A DNA stretch of 49,355 nucleotides, taken from positions 1-49,355 of the forward strand of contig JAJTGZ010000011.1 of assembly GCA_021299385.1 (NCBI GenBank), read 5' to 3'. The position numbers and the translations under genes were made by a program. This DNA comes from Phycisphaeraceae bacterium (GTDB taxonomy: Bacteria; Planctomycetota; Phycisphaerae; Phycisphaerales; UBA1924). A model generated the notes under the pieces. The model worked only from the letters and a program-made list of their open reading frames with translations. It had not been told where the DNA came from and made no database searches. Below, piece after piece: positions 32,578-40,901 of the stretch (position 1 is its first letter; the number at the start of each line of letters is the position of its first letter).

Positions 32578-32597
32578 CCGCCAGAACGTTCTGGCGG
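32578..32597. repeat. perfect 20-bp palindrome
   Basis: CCGCCAGAACGTTCTGGCGG is fully self-complementary and lies 9 bp after the stop codon of the binding-protein gene. The absence of a loop and of a T tract makes it look more like an operator or nuclease/3'-end site than a terminator. Confidence 0.6.
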
Positions 32598-32606
32598 TGG
32601 AGTTAC

Positions 32607-33626
32607 TTACTTCTTAGCCGTCCCCAGCCAGAGTTCCCAGTTCTTTCCATAGGCGTCGGCATTGGCCTTGGTTACGCGGTCCAGCGGGGCGTTGACCATG
32701 GGCTTAGCCGGGGTCTTCCCTTCCAGGATGTTCTCCATCAGCAGGCGGACGCTCTCGGTCCCCCAGGCGAAGTACTTCTGCCCGAGCAGCACCTCAACGT
32801 CGCCGTTCTTCAAGTACGGCAGCGTCGGGGGCAGTGTGTCAAGGCTCACAACCTTTGCCTTGCCACGCAGGCTGTCCAGCGCGTTCTGCGTGTACAGCGG
32901 CCAACCGCCGACGAAGACCCACGCGGTGATCTGCGGGTTGCCCGCCTGCACTTCCTCGATCTTCTTGACGGCGTCCTGCGGCGTCTCCTCGTGGTAGTAG
33001 GTGTTGATCACGCTGATATCCGGGGCGATCTTCTTGAGCGTCTCCTTGACGCCACGCACGCGGGCCTGCAGGTTCGGCGCGTTCTGGTTCCCCGCCAGGA
33101 TTGCCACCACGCCCTTGCCGCCGAGTGCCGCCTTGACCTCCTCGGCTAGCGCGGCACCGGCCTGGAAGTCGTCGGTCCCGAAGTAGGCAAACCGCTTGCT
33201 CGCCGGCACGTCGCTGTCGAAGGTAACAACCGGAATCCCACTCTCGACGGCGCTGTCAATGGCGACCTTGAGCTTCGCCGCGTCCGACGCCGACACAGCG
33301 ATGCCTGCCGCCCCGCGTGCCGCAAGCGCGGCGATCAGGTCCGCCTGCTTCTGCGCGTCCTCGCCGACGGGCGTCTGCCAGTCGATCTTGATCTCGACGT
33401 TGTACTTCTTGCCAAGCTCAACGGCGGCGGACTCTGCACCTGCTCGCGCAGCGATGAAGACCGGGTTGTCCTGGCTCTTGGCCACCAGGCCGATGGTGTA
33501 GGTCTTGCCCGCACCCTTGGCCGGGGTCGGTTGCGCCGACGTGGCCGTCATGCTACCCTGCGCGGCAAAGGCCACCGCAGCAAGCATCACGGCAAGGCCC
33601 GCACTCAGAATCGTCTTGATACCCAT
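32607..33626 (-). CDS. sugar-type ABC transporter substrate-binding protein
   Basis: The 339-residue periplasmic protein has a signal peptide (MGIKTILSAGLAVMLAAVAFA) and a LacI-like type I periplasmic-binding fold: YTIGLVAKSQDNPVFIAARAG, ALAARGAAGIAVSASDAAKL, IPVVTFDSDVPASKRFAYFG, GKGVVAILAGNQNAPN and AWVFVGGWPLY. This matches the ribose/xylose-binding group (Peripla_BP_4). There is no ATPase or permease gene nearby, so it is an orphan, possibly feeding a remote transporter or a chemoreceptor. The start has AGGAG 8 nt upstream and a TATACT box at 33667-33662. Residues before it in the open frame are shadow. Confidence 0.88.
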   Translation of the reverse strand: MGIKTILSAGLAVMLAAVAFAAQGSMTATSAQPTPAKGAGKTYTIGLVAKSQDNPVFIAARAGAESAAVELGKKYNVEIKIDWQTPVGEDAQKQADLIAALAARGAAGIAVSASDAAKLKVAIDSAVESGIPVVTFDSDVPASKRFAYFGTDDFQAGAALAEEVKAALGGKGVVAILAGNQNAPNLQARVRGVKETLKKIAPDISVINTYYHEETPQDAVKKIEEVQAGNPQITAWVFVGGWPLYTQNALDSLRGKAKVVSLDTLPPTLPYLKNGDVEVLLGQKYFAWGTESVRLLMENILEGKTPAKPMVNAPLDRVTKANADAYGKNWELWLGTAKK

Positions 33627-33696
33627 GCGAAAACTCCTGTATGGGGTGAATGATCCACGTAAGTATATTGCCCCAAAGCGCCGCCGGGGGATGCTG

Positions 33697-36687
33697 TTAC
33701 CGATCCTCAAGTTCCTTACGCGCCCGACGCTTGGCCGCCAGCAGCGTGTTCTCCTCGGCCGGCGCGGCGGCAGTTGGAGTTGGCGCGGACGTACTACTAC
33801 TCGCAGGTTCAGCCCGTGGTCTCGGTGCCGCCCTCGGCACCACGGCGGAGGGTTCCGTCCTCGGCGGCGGAGCGATCGCCCTCGTGCTCGCCTTGCGCTG
33901 GGCTGCCTCAGCAATCGTCAAGCTTGGTGCAACGGACGGGGCGCTGCCCCGAGCGCGGTCGGCTAGGCGTTCCCACGCAACTCGCCGTGCGGCGATATCC
34001 ACCAGCAGCATCGCAATCGCCAGCGGTATCAACCACGGCCAGAGCGGGTTGCGCGCCTCCTTGGGCGTATTGGCATCGCGCCCCAAGAGCGTCCGTGCAT
34101 CCATTGCCGACAGCGCGGGGATCGTCAGCACCCGCCCACCTGTCGTGCGCGCGATCTCTTGCAGCAACGCATCGTTGCTCTTGAGCCTCCGGAACTCCTC
34201 CCCCGGCGGGCGCACCGCACCGCCAACGACCGGCCGCAGCGACGCACCCTTGCCCACCCCCCGCGGCGACACAAGCGCAACATACGTCCCCGCATCCTCT
34301 GCCGGCATCGACCCCTCATACACCCCAGGCCCCGTCTGCGCCAGCGTGATGGAAGCCCGATCCCCACGCGGCGAAAAAACCGTCCCCGCCACGGCCAGCG
34401 AGTCGATCGGTTTGCCCGAGGCGTCCAGCGCCTCCAGCCGCAAGTTCAACTGCCCGCTCTCGAGTGTCAGCGTCAGGTCCGTCAGTTGCTCAGCCGGCGG
34501 CCGCGCGATCGCACGGGCGAACTGACCCCAGAACTTCCCATACCCCGCCCAACCCTGCCGCCACTGCGTCGCCCAGCGCGAGGCATCGCTCGTGAACGCC
34601 GCGACCTGCCCAAGCCCCACGGCCCACGATGCCAGCACAGGCTCACCCTGCGGCGTCAACATCGCGTAGGTAACGCTCTCGACCGTCCGCCGATCCGCAC
34701 CGATCTTCGGCTGCGTCAGCGTCAACCCACCCAGCGGGGGGATCGACTGCCCCGCCAGCCCCGCAACAATCGGCGACGCCCCCGCCGGCAGCACCGGCAC
34801 AAACGGCTCCTCACGCACCATCGGCGAACGCACCACACGCACCGCACGCAGGAAAATCCTCGGCAACAAGTCCGGGTCCGTCGCCATAAAAAACTCACCC
34901 TTGCCGACCGTCGCCAGACGCTCAAGGCTCTCCCCATCGGCATCATCACCCACGGCAATCGATGAGACCTTGATCCCATCGTTGCTCAGTTGCTGCGCAA
35001 TCTCCGCCAACTGATCCCGCCCCTGGCTCTGCCCGTCCGAGAGCACGATGATGTGCTTGACCGTCGCCTTCACAGGCAGCAACGCCTGACGCGCCAGCAC
35101 CAACGCCGGCGGCAAGTTGGTCCCACCGTCGGGCATGATCCCAAGGATTTTTTCCTGCGTCCCAGCCGGGTCCTTGTTCGGCCCCAGCGGCACAACCCAC
35201 TCCGACTGATTGTCAAAGCGCACGACCCCGACAAGGTCGCCGGCATCCAGCGACTTGATCGCCGACGCCGCGCCCGCGTTGGCTATCGCCTGCTGCGACC
35301 GCCCGCTGCCCATCACCCGCCGGGCCATTGAGCCTGACGAGTCCATCACGATCACCACGGCGGTGCTGGGCACGACGAGTTTCTCGGGCAGGTCCAGCGT
35401 TACCGGCAAGATCGGCTCCAGCGCCGAGCCGCGCCACCCGCCCGAGGCAAACGAGTCCGGCCCGCCGACCATCACCAGACCGGCGCCAAAGTCTTGCACG
35501 TGCGCGACGAGCAGCTCCTGCGTTGCCGAGGCGATCGCGTCGGCACTGACGTTCTGCAAGATCACAAGGTCATACGCCTGCAGCGAGAGCACATCCTCGG
35601 GCACCCCCGCCGGGGGAACCACGCGCACGGCAAATCCCTGCCCCTCCAGCACGCGGGCCAAGTCCCGCCCCGGCGAGTCGGCGGCCGCGTTCCCAACGCC
35701 GTCGACGAGCAACACCGCCCCCGACCCCGGCGTGGTCGTAACAGCCAGCCCCCGGTTGTTGACCTCGATGGTGTCGCCAGCGGGCTTCCCACCCGCGTCG
35801 CGGTCCGGCTCAAAGAGCGCCTCGATGCGGTGGACTCGCCCGAGCGCCAGCGGCGCGTTGAGCGTGATGGTCGTCCGCCCTGGCTTGAGCGCCACACGCT
35901 GCCCTGGGTCGCTGGCCGGGTCTTTGCCCGGCTCGGTGCGCACCTGCACACCCTCGACAAACAAACGCAGCACACCCGACGCCGGCGCGGTCGAGACGAG
36001 CGTAACACGCACCGGTGCGATGCTCCCCGCCGCCGCCCGCGTCGGCGCCTCGACGCGTTCGATGAGCACCTCACCGGCCAGGTCATACCGCAGCGGCAGC
36101 ACGTCGATCGGCGTGCCGGCCCCCTGCGCCACGGCCAGCGCGTCGCCGAGCGTCTCGTTGCCGTCGCTGATGAGCAAGATACGCGAGTTGGCATTCGGTG
36201 CCGCCGCGGCCAGCGCCAATCGCAACGCTGACGCAAGGTCCGTCCCCTCCCTGGCCGGTGCAGGCAGCGGCCTGTCAAGCGGCAACACCGCCCTGGGCGT
36301 GCTGACAATCTCAGGCGCCGGCCCGGCGACGATCAGCCCAAACAGGTCCTCCGCCCCGTGCGTCTTGAGCGGCCCGGCCAGCGCACCGCGCACCATCGCC
36401 TCGACGCTCTGCGCCTGCCCCTTGGCATCGGGCGCTGCAGGGACAAACGCGCGGACCGAGCCGGAGAGGTCAAGCACCACCGTCGTCCCGGCCCGATCAC
36501 TCCGCCGAATGCTCGTCGCACCGGCCAACGCAAAGGCCAGCAACACCATCAACCCCGCCCGGCAGACCACGGCCAACCAACGCCGAGGCCAGTGCATCGC
36601 CCACAGCAACGCCAACCCGACCAACGCCAACGCAACACCCCCGGCGGCGAGCCAAAGCCATTCAGGGTGCTCAAAGCGGAGGGTCAT
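33697..36687 (-). CDS. large VWA-domain membrane protein
   Basis: The 996-residue protein starts with two or three membrane helices (LRFEHPEWLWLAAGGVALAL, WLAVVCRAGLMVLLAFALAGA). A region beginning TTVVLDLSGSV follows. A class I glutamine-amidotransferase-like domain comes at about 340-440 (LARVLEGQGFAVRVV, YDLVILQNVSADA, GLVMVGGPDSFASGG). Next is a VWA domain with intact metal site VVIVMDSSGSM at about 455 and VVRFDNQSEW. A last helix, LWPWLIPLAIAMLLVDIAA, lies near 890. This is the layout of BatA-like planctomycete proteins thought to act in surface-complex assembly. The 930-residue protein is 125 bp upstream on the same strand. No MoxR ATPase is present. Confidence 0.85.
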   Translation of the reverse strand: MTLRFEHPEWLWLAAGGVALALVGLALLWAMHWPRRWLAVVCRAGLMVLLAFALAGATSIRRSDRAGTTVVLDLSGSVRAFVPAAPDAKGQAQSVEAMVRGALAGPLKTHGAEDLFGLIVAGPAPEIVSTPRAVLPLDRPLPAPAREGTDLASALRLALAAAAPNANSRILLISDGNETLGDALAVAQGAGTPIDVLPLRYDLAGEVLIERVEAPTRAAAGSIAPVRVTLVSTAPASGVLRLFVEGVQVRTEPGKDPASDPGQRVALKPGRTTITLNAPLALGRVHRIEALFEPDRDAGGKPAGDTIEVNNRGLAVTTTPGSGAVLLVDGVGNAAADSPGRDLARVLEGQGFAVRVVPPAGVPEDVLSLQAYDLVILQNVSADAIASATQELLVAHVQDFGAGLVMVGGPDSFASGGWRGSALEPILPVTLDLPEKLVVPSTAVVIVMDSSGSMARRVMGSGRSQQAIANAGAASAIKSLDAGDLVGVVRFDNQSEWVVPLGPNKDPAGTQEKILGIMPDGGTNLPPALVLARQALLPVKATVKHIIVLSDGQSQGRDQLAEIAQQLSNDGIKVSSIAVGDDADGESLERLATVGKGEFFMATDPDLLPRIFLRAVRVVRSPMVREEPFVPVLPAGASPIVAGLAGQSIPPLGGLTLTQPKIGADRRTVESVTYAMLTPQGEPVLASWAVGLGQVAAFTSDASRWATQWRQGWAGYGKFWGQFARAIARPPAEQLTDLTLTLESGQLNLRLEALDASGKPIDSLAVAGTVFSPRGDRASITLAQTGPGVYEGSMPAEDAGTYVALVSPRGVGKGASLRPVVGGAVRPPGEEFRRLKSNDALLQEIARTTGGRVLTIPALSAMDARTLLGRDANTPKEARNPLWPWLIPLAIAMLLVDIAARRVAWERLADRARGSAPSVAPSLTIAEAAQRKASTRAIAPPPRTEPSAVVPRAAPRPRAEPASSSTSAPTPTAAAPAEENTLLAAKRRARKELEDR

Positions 36688-36723
36688 TGGGGAGAGGGCT
36701 CAGGGGTGAGGGCCGAGGGCCGA

Positions 36724-36747
36724 GTGATGAGCGACGAGCGACGAGTG
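36724..36747 (+). repeat. heptad repeat family B, copy 2
   Basis: GTGATGAGCGACGAGCGACG is in the gap between the two large membrane-protein genes, next to a family A hairpin. Confidence 0.7.
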
Positions 36748-36759
36748 CATTTGCTTTTC

Positions 36760-36793
36760 AACCCCTCCCCCGAGGGGAGGGGCAGGGGTGGGG
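36760..36793 (+). repeat. family A hairpin, copy 2
   Basis: AACCCCTCCCCCGAGGGG followed by AGGGGCAGGGGTGGGG lies 20 bp after the stop of the 930-residue gene and 73 bp before the VWA start. Confidence 0.85.
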
Positions 36794-36812
36794 TTCGATC
36801 GCGCCGCGATCC

Positions 36813-39605
36813 TCAAGGAGGCGGCGCATCACCCGGCGAGTTTGTCTGCGCCGGCGCAGCCGGGGCATTCGCCGGCGCAGCCGGCACACCCAACTGCCCA
36901 GGCAGTCGATCAAAGTATTTCCGAATAATCCCGTTCAACCTCGGCGGGGTAACGCGCTGCTCGATCGCCTGCTCCGCCGACTGCCCCGCCTGCCGAAGTG
37001 CATCGCTCACCGCCGCAGGTGGACCCCCCGGGCTTGCCGGCTTGGACTTGTTGTTGCTCAACCACTCGGCGATCGTGCGCCCCGCGTCGCCCGGCGATGC
37101 CGAGGCAGTGGGGGCAGTGGGAGATGCTGGTTCTGTCGCACCCACCTGCCCGTCGCGCGAGGGTTTGTCTGAGCCTGCACCACCCCGCTCGGGCGTGCCA
37201 CCATCAGGGCCACCGCTCCGCGCCATTGGCTCAAGGCCCGTTGTGCTCGGGCCACTGCCTTGGCCATTGTTTGCGCCGGGTTGATCAGGCTTGCCCTCCC
37301 CCGCCTGCGGTGATGCCGCACGTTGATCGGTCTTCTTCTCACGCCCCGAGTTGCGGGCCATCTCGCGTGCGAGTTGCTCAAGCTCCTGCCGTTGCCCCGG
37401 CGTGGCGTCCTCCCACATGCGCTGGGCCTGCTCGCGCAGGCGCTGTGCGTCCTGCCGATCTTGCTTGGCACCATCACGCGACCGGCGGAGGGCGTCGATC
37501 TGCTCGCGCAGTCTCTCAACACCCGGCGTCCCCGACTCGCCAGGAGTCTGCCCCGGTTGCTGACCGGGCTTTGTGCCGGTGGGCTGCTGGCCAGGCTGCT
37601 TTGCACCATCTTGGCCGGGCTTGGGTTGGCCGGCTTCCCCTTGCCCAGGCGCGGCTGATTCGCCCGGCTGCTGCGATTGCTGCTCTTGCTGCTGGCCAGG
37701 TGGCGATCCCTTGGATGAACCCGGCTCAGACTTGCCCGGCTCAGACATAGATGGTTCAGACTTAGATGGTTCAGACTTAGATGGTTCAGGCTTGGATGGA
37801 TCACTCGCCCCACGATCACCCGGGCGAGATTCCGGCCCTGTGCCCGGCTGCTCCTTGGCCCCCTCACGCCGACGATCACCCTTCTCCCCCGGCGAAGACC
37901 CAGGCTCACCGTTCGGCGAAGCTTCGGGCTTCCCCTCTGCCTTGTCGCTCTGCTGCCCCTGAGACTTCTCCGCCGATGGGCCACTGGGTTTCTCGCCTTG
38001 CGTGCCCGCTGGCTTGTCGGATTGCTGCTCCCCTGGTTTTTCCCCCGGCTTCTCTGACGGCTCCTCGCCCCGTGTCTCTCCCCGCTCGATGTCTGCTTTA
38101 CCCTCGCCACCAGGCGTTGATTCTGGCTTGCGATCCGCCGAAGGCTCACCCTTGGCCGCAGGCGGAGCCTTGGACTCCGCTTGCCGATCCTCTCCCGGCT
38201 GCTCCCTCGGCTGTGGCGGCTTTGGCCCCTGCAACTCCTTGGCCGCCTCTTTGAGACGCTCGCGCAGCGCATCAATCTCACGCTCGGCCTTCTGCTCGCC
38301 CTCGTTCTTCCCCGCGCCCTCGGGCTTTGACTCCTCCCCCGCCGGGGACTTCTCACCGGGCTGCAAAGCTGCCGGAGGTGCCGGTGGCGTTGCAGGTTTG
38401 CCCTCGGCTGGCTGCGGGCTTTGCGCACCATCGGGTGCGACCGGCTTGTTCTCGCCGCTGCCCTCAGCCTCGGGTTCCCCAGACGTACTCGCAGCGAGTG
38501 CGGCACCATCGGCTGGCGTGCCGCTGTTTTCCCCCGCCTTTGCCGAGCGATCCTCCTGCGTCTTCTTCAAGTCCTCAGCAAGTTTCCGCAACTCCTCGGC
38601 CAGCCTCTCCCGCTCGGCCATTGGCATTGACTCAAACGCCTTGCCGAGTTCCTCCGCCGCGTTGCCCGCCCCATCCAGGTCCCCTCGGCGCAGCGCACGA
38701 GCCAACTCCGATGCACGCTGATTCCCCTTCTCCAACCGCTGCATCTCCGCCAGACGATCGCGCAGCGCCGCCGACGCGGCCTCCGCCTCCTTCGCCCGAT
38801 CCTCAAGCCTCTCGGCGGCCTGCTCCACGGCCTGCGCAACTTGCTGTCGGGCCTCAGCCGGCGTTGCCGACCCGTTCTCAAGCTGCTGCTGTAACGCCTC
38901 CAGCGCCTTGGCTTCAGGGGTGGCTTGAGCCGTGGGCGGTGCCAAAGGATTCGGCGCAAACACCCCCGCACCCTCCCCCGGCGTTTGCACCGCCTGCAAA
39001 ATCTGCCGCGCCAACTGCACCTCTTGCTTGGCCCCTTCAACCTCCCCACCCTTTGCCACCTTGCCCCCAGCCATCGCCTGCACCCCACGCGACCACCACC
39101 CCTGCGGCAGCACGATCGCCACCGCAACCCCCGCCGTGAGCACCAATGCCGGGGCCACCCAACGCCGCGTCCACACAATCGGCATCGCCCGGCGAAGGTC
39201 TGCCGGGGCCACCCTCGCGGCCACTTGCTCCCCCGCCTCGATCGCGGCGACCTCAAACGGCCCACCCCCCGGTGCACGCGCCAGCAGGTGTGCCGAGGCA
39301 AGGGCGTCATCAAGTCCAAGCCCCGCATCGACCTCACTGGCCACCTCAGCCGGGCTTGGCCGGTCCAGCCACGACCAAACCGCCACGACCACCCCGGCCA
39401 GCACCACCGCCAAGCCCAGCACCCCCAACGCCCCCGCCACGCCCACCAGCCCGAGCGAAAAGCCCAGAACCCCCGCCCTCTCAAGCACCACCAGCACCAC
39501 CCCGCACCCCAGCCCAACGCTCAACGCGCCCGCACCCCGACCGGCGCACGCCCGCGCGAACGCACGCCGGCGTGCCCGCACAATCACCCTGTCCAGCGCA
39601 CTCAT
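36813..39605 (-). CDS. 930-residue membrane protein with long disordered Pro/Gln/Glu/Ser region
   Basis: N-terminal helices at about 25-80 and near 150 (WVAPALVLTAGVAVAIVLPQGWW) anchor the protein. Residues about 190-360 form Gln/Glu/Ala coiled coils (RLEDRAKEAEAASAALRDRL). About 360-690 is low-complexity Pro/Gly/Glu/Lys/Ser/Gln, including the SKSEP tandem at 37741-37800. A second coiled coil (VERLREQIDALRRSRDGAKQ) follows, then a short folded-looking end (VTPPRLNGIIRKYFDRLPGQLG). The layout resembles DUF4175-like proteins. TAGTAT lies 6 nt before the ATG. The VWA gene follows, suggesting a joint complex. Confidence 0.8.
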   Translation of the reverse strand: MSALDRVIVRARRRAFARACAGRGAGALSVGLGCGVVLVVLERAGVLGFSLGLVGVAGALGVLGLAVVLAGVVVAVWSWLDRPSPAEVASEVDAGLGLDDALASAHLLARAPGGGPFEVAAIEAGEQVAARVAPADLRRAMPIVWTRRWVAPALVLTAGVAVAIVLPQGWWSRGVQAMAGGKVAKGGEVEGAKQEVQLARQILQAVQTPGEGAGVFAPNPLAPPTAQATPEAKALEALQQQLENGSATPAEARQQVAQAVEQAAERLEDRAKEAEAASAALRDRLAEMQRLEKGNQRASELARALRRGDLDGAGNAAEELGKAFESMPMAERERLAEELRKLAEDLKKTQEDRSAKAGENSGTPADGAALAASTSGEPEAEGSGENKPVAPDGAQSPQPAEGKPATPPAPPAALQPGEKSPAGEESKPEGAGKNEGEQKAEREIDALRERLKEAAKELQGPKPPQPREQPGEDRQAESKAPPAAKGEPSADRKPESTPGGEGKADIERGETRGEEPSEKPGEKPGEQQSDKPAGTQGEKPSGPSAEKSQGQQSDKAEGKPEASPNGEPGSSPGEKGDRRREGAKEQPGTGPESRPGDRGASDPSKPEPSKSEPSKSEPSMSEPGKSEPGSSKGSPPGQQQEQQSQQPGESAAPGQGEAGQPKPGQDGAKQPGQQPTGTKPGQQPGQTPGESGTPGVERLREQIDALRRSRDGAKQDRQDAQRLREQAQRMWEDATPGQRQELEQLAREMARNSGREKKTDQRAASPQAGEGKPDQPGANNGQGSGPSTTGLEPMARSGGPDGGTPERGGAGSDKPSRDGQVGATEPASPTAPTASASPGDAGRTIAEWLSNNKSKPASPGGPPAAVSDALRQAGQSAEQAIEQRVTPPRLNGIIRKYFDRLPGQLGVPAAPANAPAAPAQTNSPGDAPPP
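37741..37800. repeat. 15-bp coding tandem repeat, four copies
   Basis: Exactly four 15-bp units (TCAGACTTAGATGGT and close variants) encode the SKSEP pentapeptide run inside the 930-residue protein. Copies 2 and 3 are identical at DNA level and their codons (TCT, AAG, TCT) are unlike the GC3-rich neighbours, which suggests recent slippage expansion. Confidence 0.9.
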
Positions 39606-39611
39606 GCCCGG

Positions 39612-39617
39612 ATACTA
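39612..39617 (-). promoter_or_regulatory. -10 box for a leaderless mRNA of the 930-residue protein
   Basis: On the minus strand TAGTAT is followed by CCGGGC and the ATG at 39605. Confidence 0.45.
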
Positions 39618-39787
39618 CGGGTTCAGCTCCGCTGGTGTTCTGAGCAAGCCCCCCGGCCGGTCTGCCAGGTTTGGCCCCCAGCAGGGCGAGAATATTGCCT
39701 TTGCCCCACTCATGGCCTCGGCCCCCCCGGCCCGATAAGATCATTTGCCGTTCGCTCGTTTGCTAGAAGCGTCGCAGGAGTTGTACC

Positions 39788-40840
39788 CTGGCTAAGTGGA
39801 TTGACAAGTTCTCCAACCTCTTCGGGATCGATATGGGCATCGACCTGGGCACCTGCAACACGCTCGTCAGCGTGCGCGGCCAGGGGATCGTCCTCAACGA
39901 ACCCTCCGTCGTCGCTGTACGCAAGGGCACCAACCAGGTCCTCTACAACGGGCAGGCCGTCGGATGGGCCGCCAAAGAAATGCTCGGCAAAACGCCCGGC
40001 GGCATCACCGCCATCCGCCCGCTCAAAGACGGCGTCATCAGCGACTTTGAGATCACTGAGGCGATGCTCACCTACTTCATCCGCAAGGCCAACGGCAACC
40101 GCTGGCAAAAGCCCCGCGTTGTCATCAGCGTCCCCTCGGGGATCACCGCCGTTGAGAAGCGGGCCGTCTATGAGAGCGCCCAACGCGCCGGCGCACGCCG
40201 GGTGTATCTCTGCGAGGAGCCCCTCGCCGCCGCCGTCGGCGCCGGGCTGCCCTACACCGAAGCCACCGCCAGCATGATCGTCGACATCGGCGGCGGCACG
40301 ACCGAGGTCGCGATCCTCAGCCTCGCCGACATCGCCGTCTGCGAGAGCCTCCGCGTCGCCGGCGACGATATGGACGAGGCCATCATCGCCCACATGAAGA
40401 AGACCTACAACCTCATGATCGGCGAGCAGACCAGCGAGCGCATCAAGATCGAGATCGGCTCGGCCTCGCCCATGGGCGAAGAAAAATCCATGGAAGTCCG
40501 CGGGCGCGACATGGTCAGCGGCCTGCCACGCAAAACGGTCGTAACGGCCGAGGAAATCCGCGAGGCCCTCTCCGAGCCTGTCAGCGCCATCCTCGAATGC
40601 GTCAACCGCACACTCGAACGCACCGAGCCGGAGCTCTCGGCCGACCTCGTCGAGAACGGGATCATGTTGGCAGGCGGCGGCGCGCTCCTGCGCGGCCTGG
40701 CCACCGTCATGCAGAACTCCACAGGCCTGCCCGTCAAACTCAGCGACGACCCGCTCACCTGCGTTGCACGCGGCACCTGCATGTTCCTTGAGAACATCGA
40801 GCTGCTCAAGCAGACCCTCGAAAACGACCTGGACAACTAG
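39788..40840 (+). CDS. mreB: rod-shape actin MreB, apparent CTG start
   Basis: MreB polymerises at the inner membrane and guides the elongasome. Motifs are complete: phosphate 1 IDLGTCNTLVSVRGQGIVLNEPS, connect 1, phosphate 2 IVDIGGGTTEVA, and adenosine MLAGGGALLRGL. The first ATG (39833) would begin directly at MGIDLG. However, the frame stays open and reads AKWIDKFSNLFGID upstream, an amphipathic N-terminus like that of other MreB proteins. An AGGAG at 39776-39780 lies 7 nt before an in-frame CTG (39788), an in-frame TAG closes the frame at 39764, and there is no ATG, GTG or TTG between. A CTG start giving 350 residues is therefore likely. mreC and mreD follow. Confidence 0.93.
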   Translation: MAKWIDKFSNLFGIDMGIDLGTCNTLVSVRGQGIVLNEPSVVAVRKGTNQVLYNGQAVGWAAKEMLGKTPGGITAIRPLKDGVISDFEITEAMLTYFIRKANGNRWQKPRVVISVPSGITAVEKRAVYESAQRAGARRVYLCEEPLAAAVGAGLPYTEATASMIVDIGGGTTEVAILSLADIAVCESLRVAGDDMDEAIIAHMKKTYNLMIGEQTSERIKIEIGSASPMGEEKSMEVRGRDMVSGLPRKTVVTAEEIREALSEPVSAILECVNRTLERTEPELSADLVENGIMLAGGGALLRGLATVMQNSTGLPVKLSDDPLTCVARGTCMFLENIELLKQTLENDLDN

Positions 40841-40901
40841 ACCTCGCTGCTCACCAGCCCTTGTTGACAACCAGCCTCCCCGCCCCCGGCACCACCGCGC
40901 G

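Noticed and set aside
33627-33914. N-terminal extension of the sugar-binding protein
   Set aside because: The residues upstream of ATG 33626 overlap the VWA gene end and lack a signal peptide, whereas the ATG at 33626 gives a clean signal peptide and has AGGAG in place.
35210-36709. 499-codon plus-strand open frame opposite the VWA gene
   Set aside because: It is Ser/Thr/Pro-rich shadow; the VWA protein on the minus strand has intact motifs.
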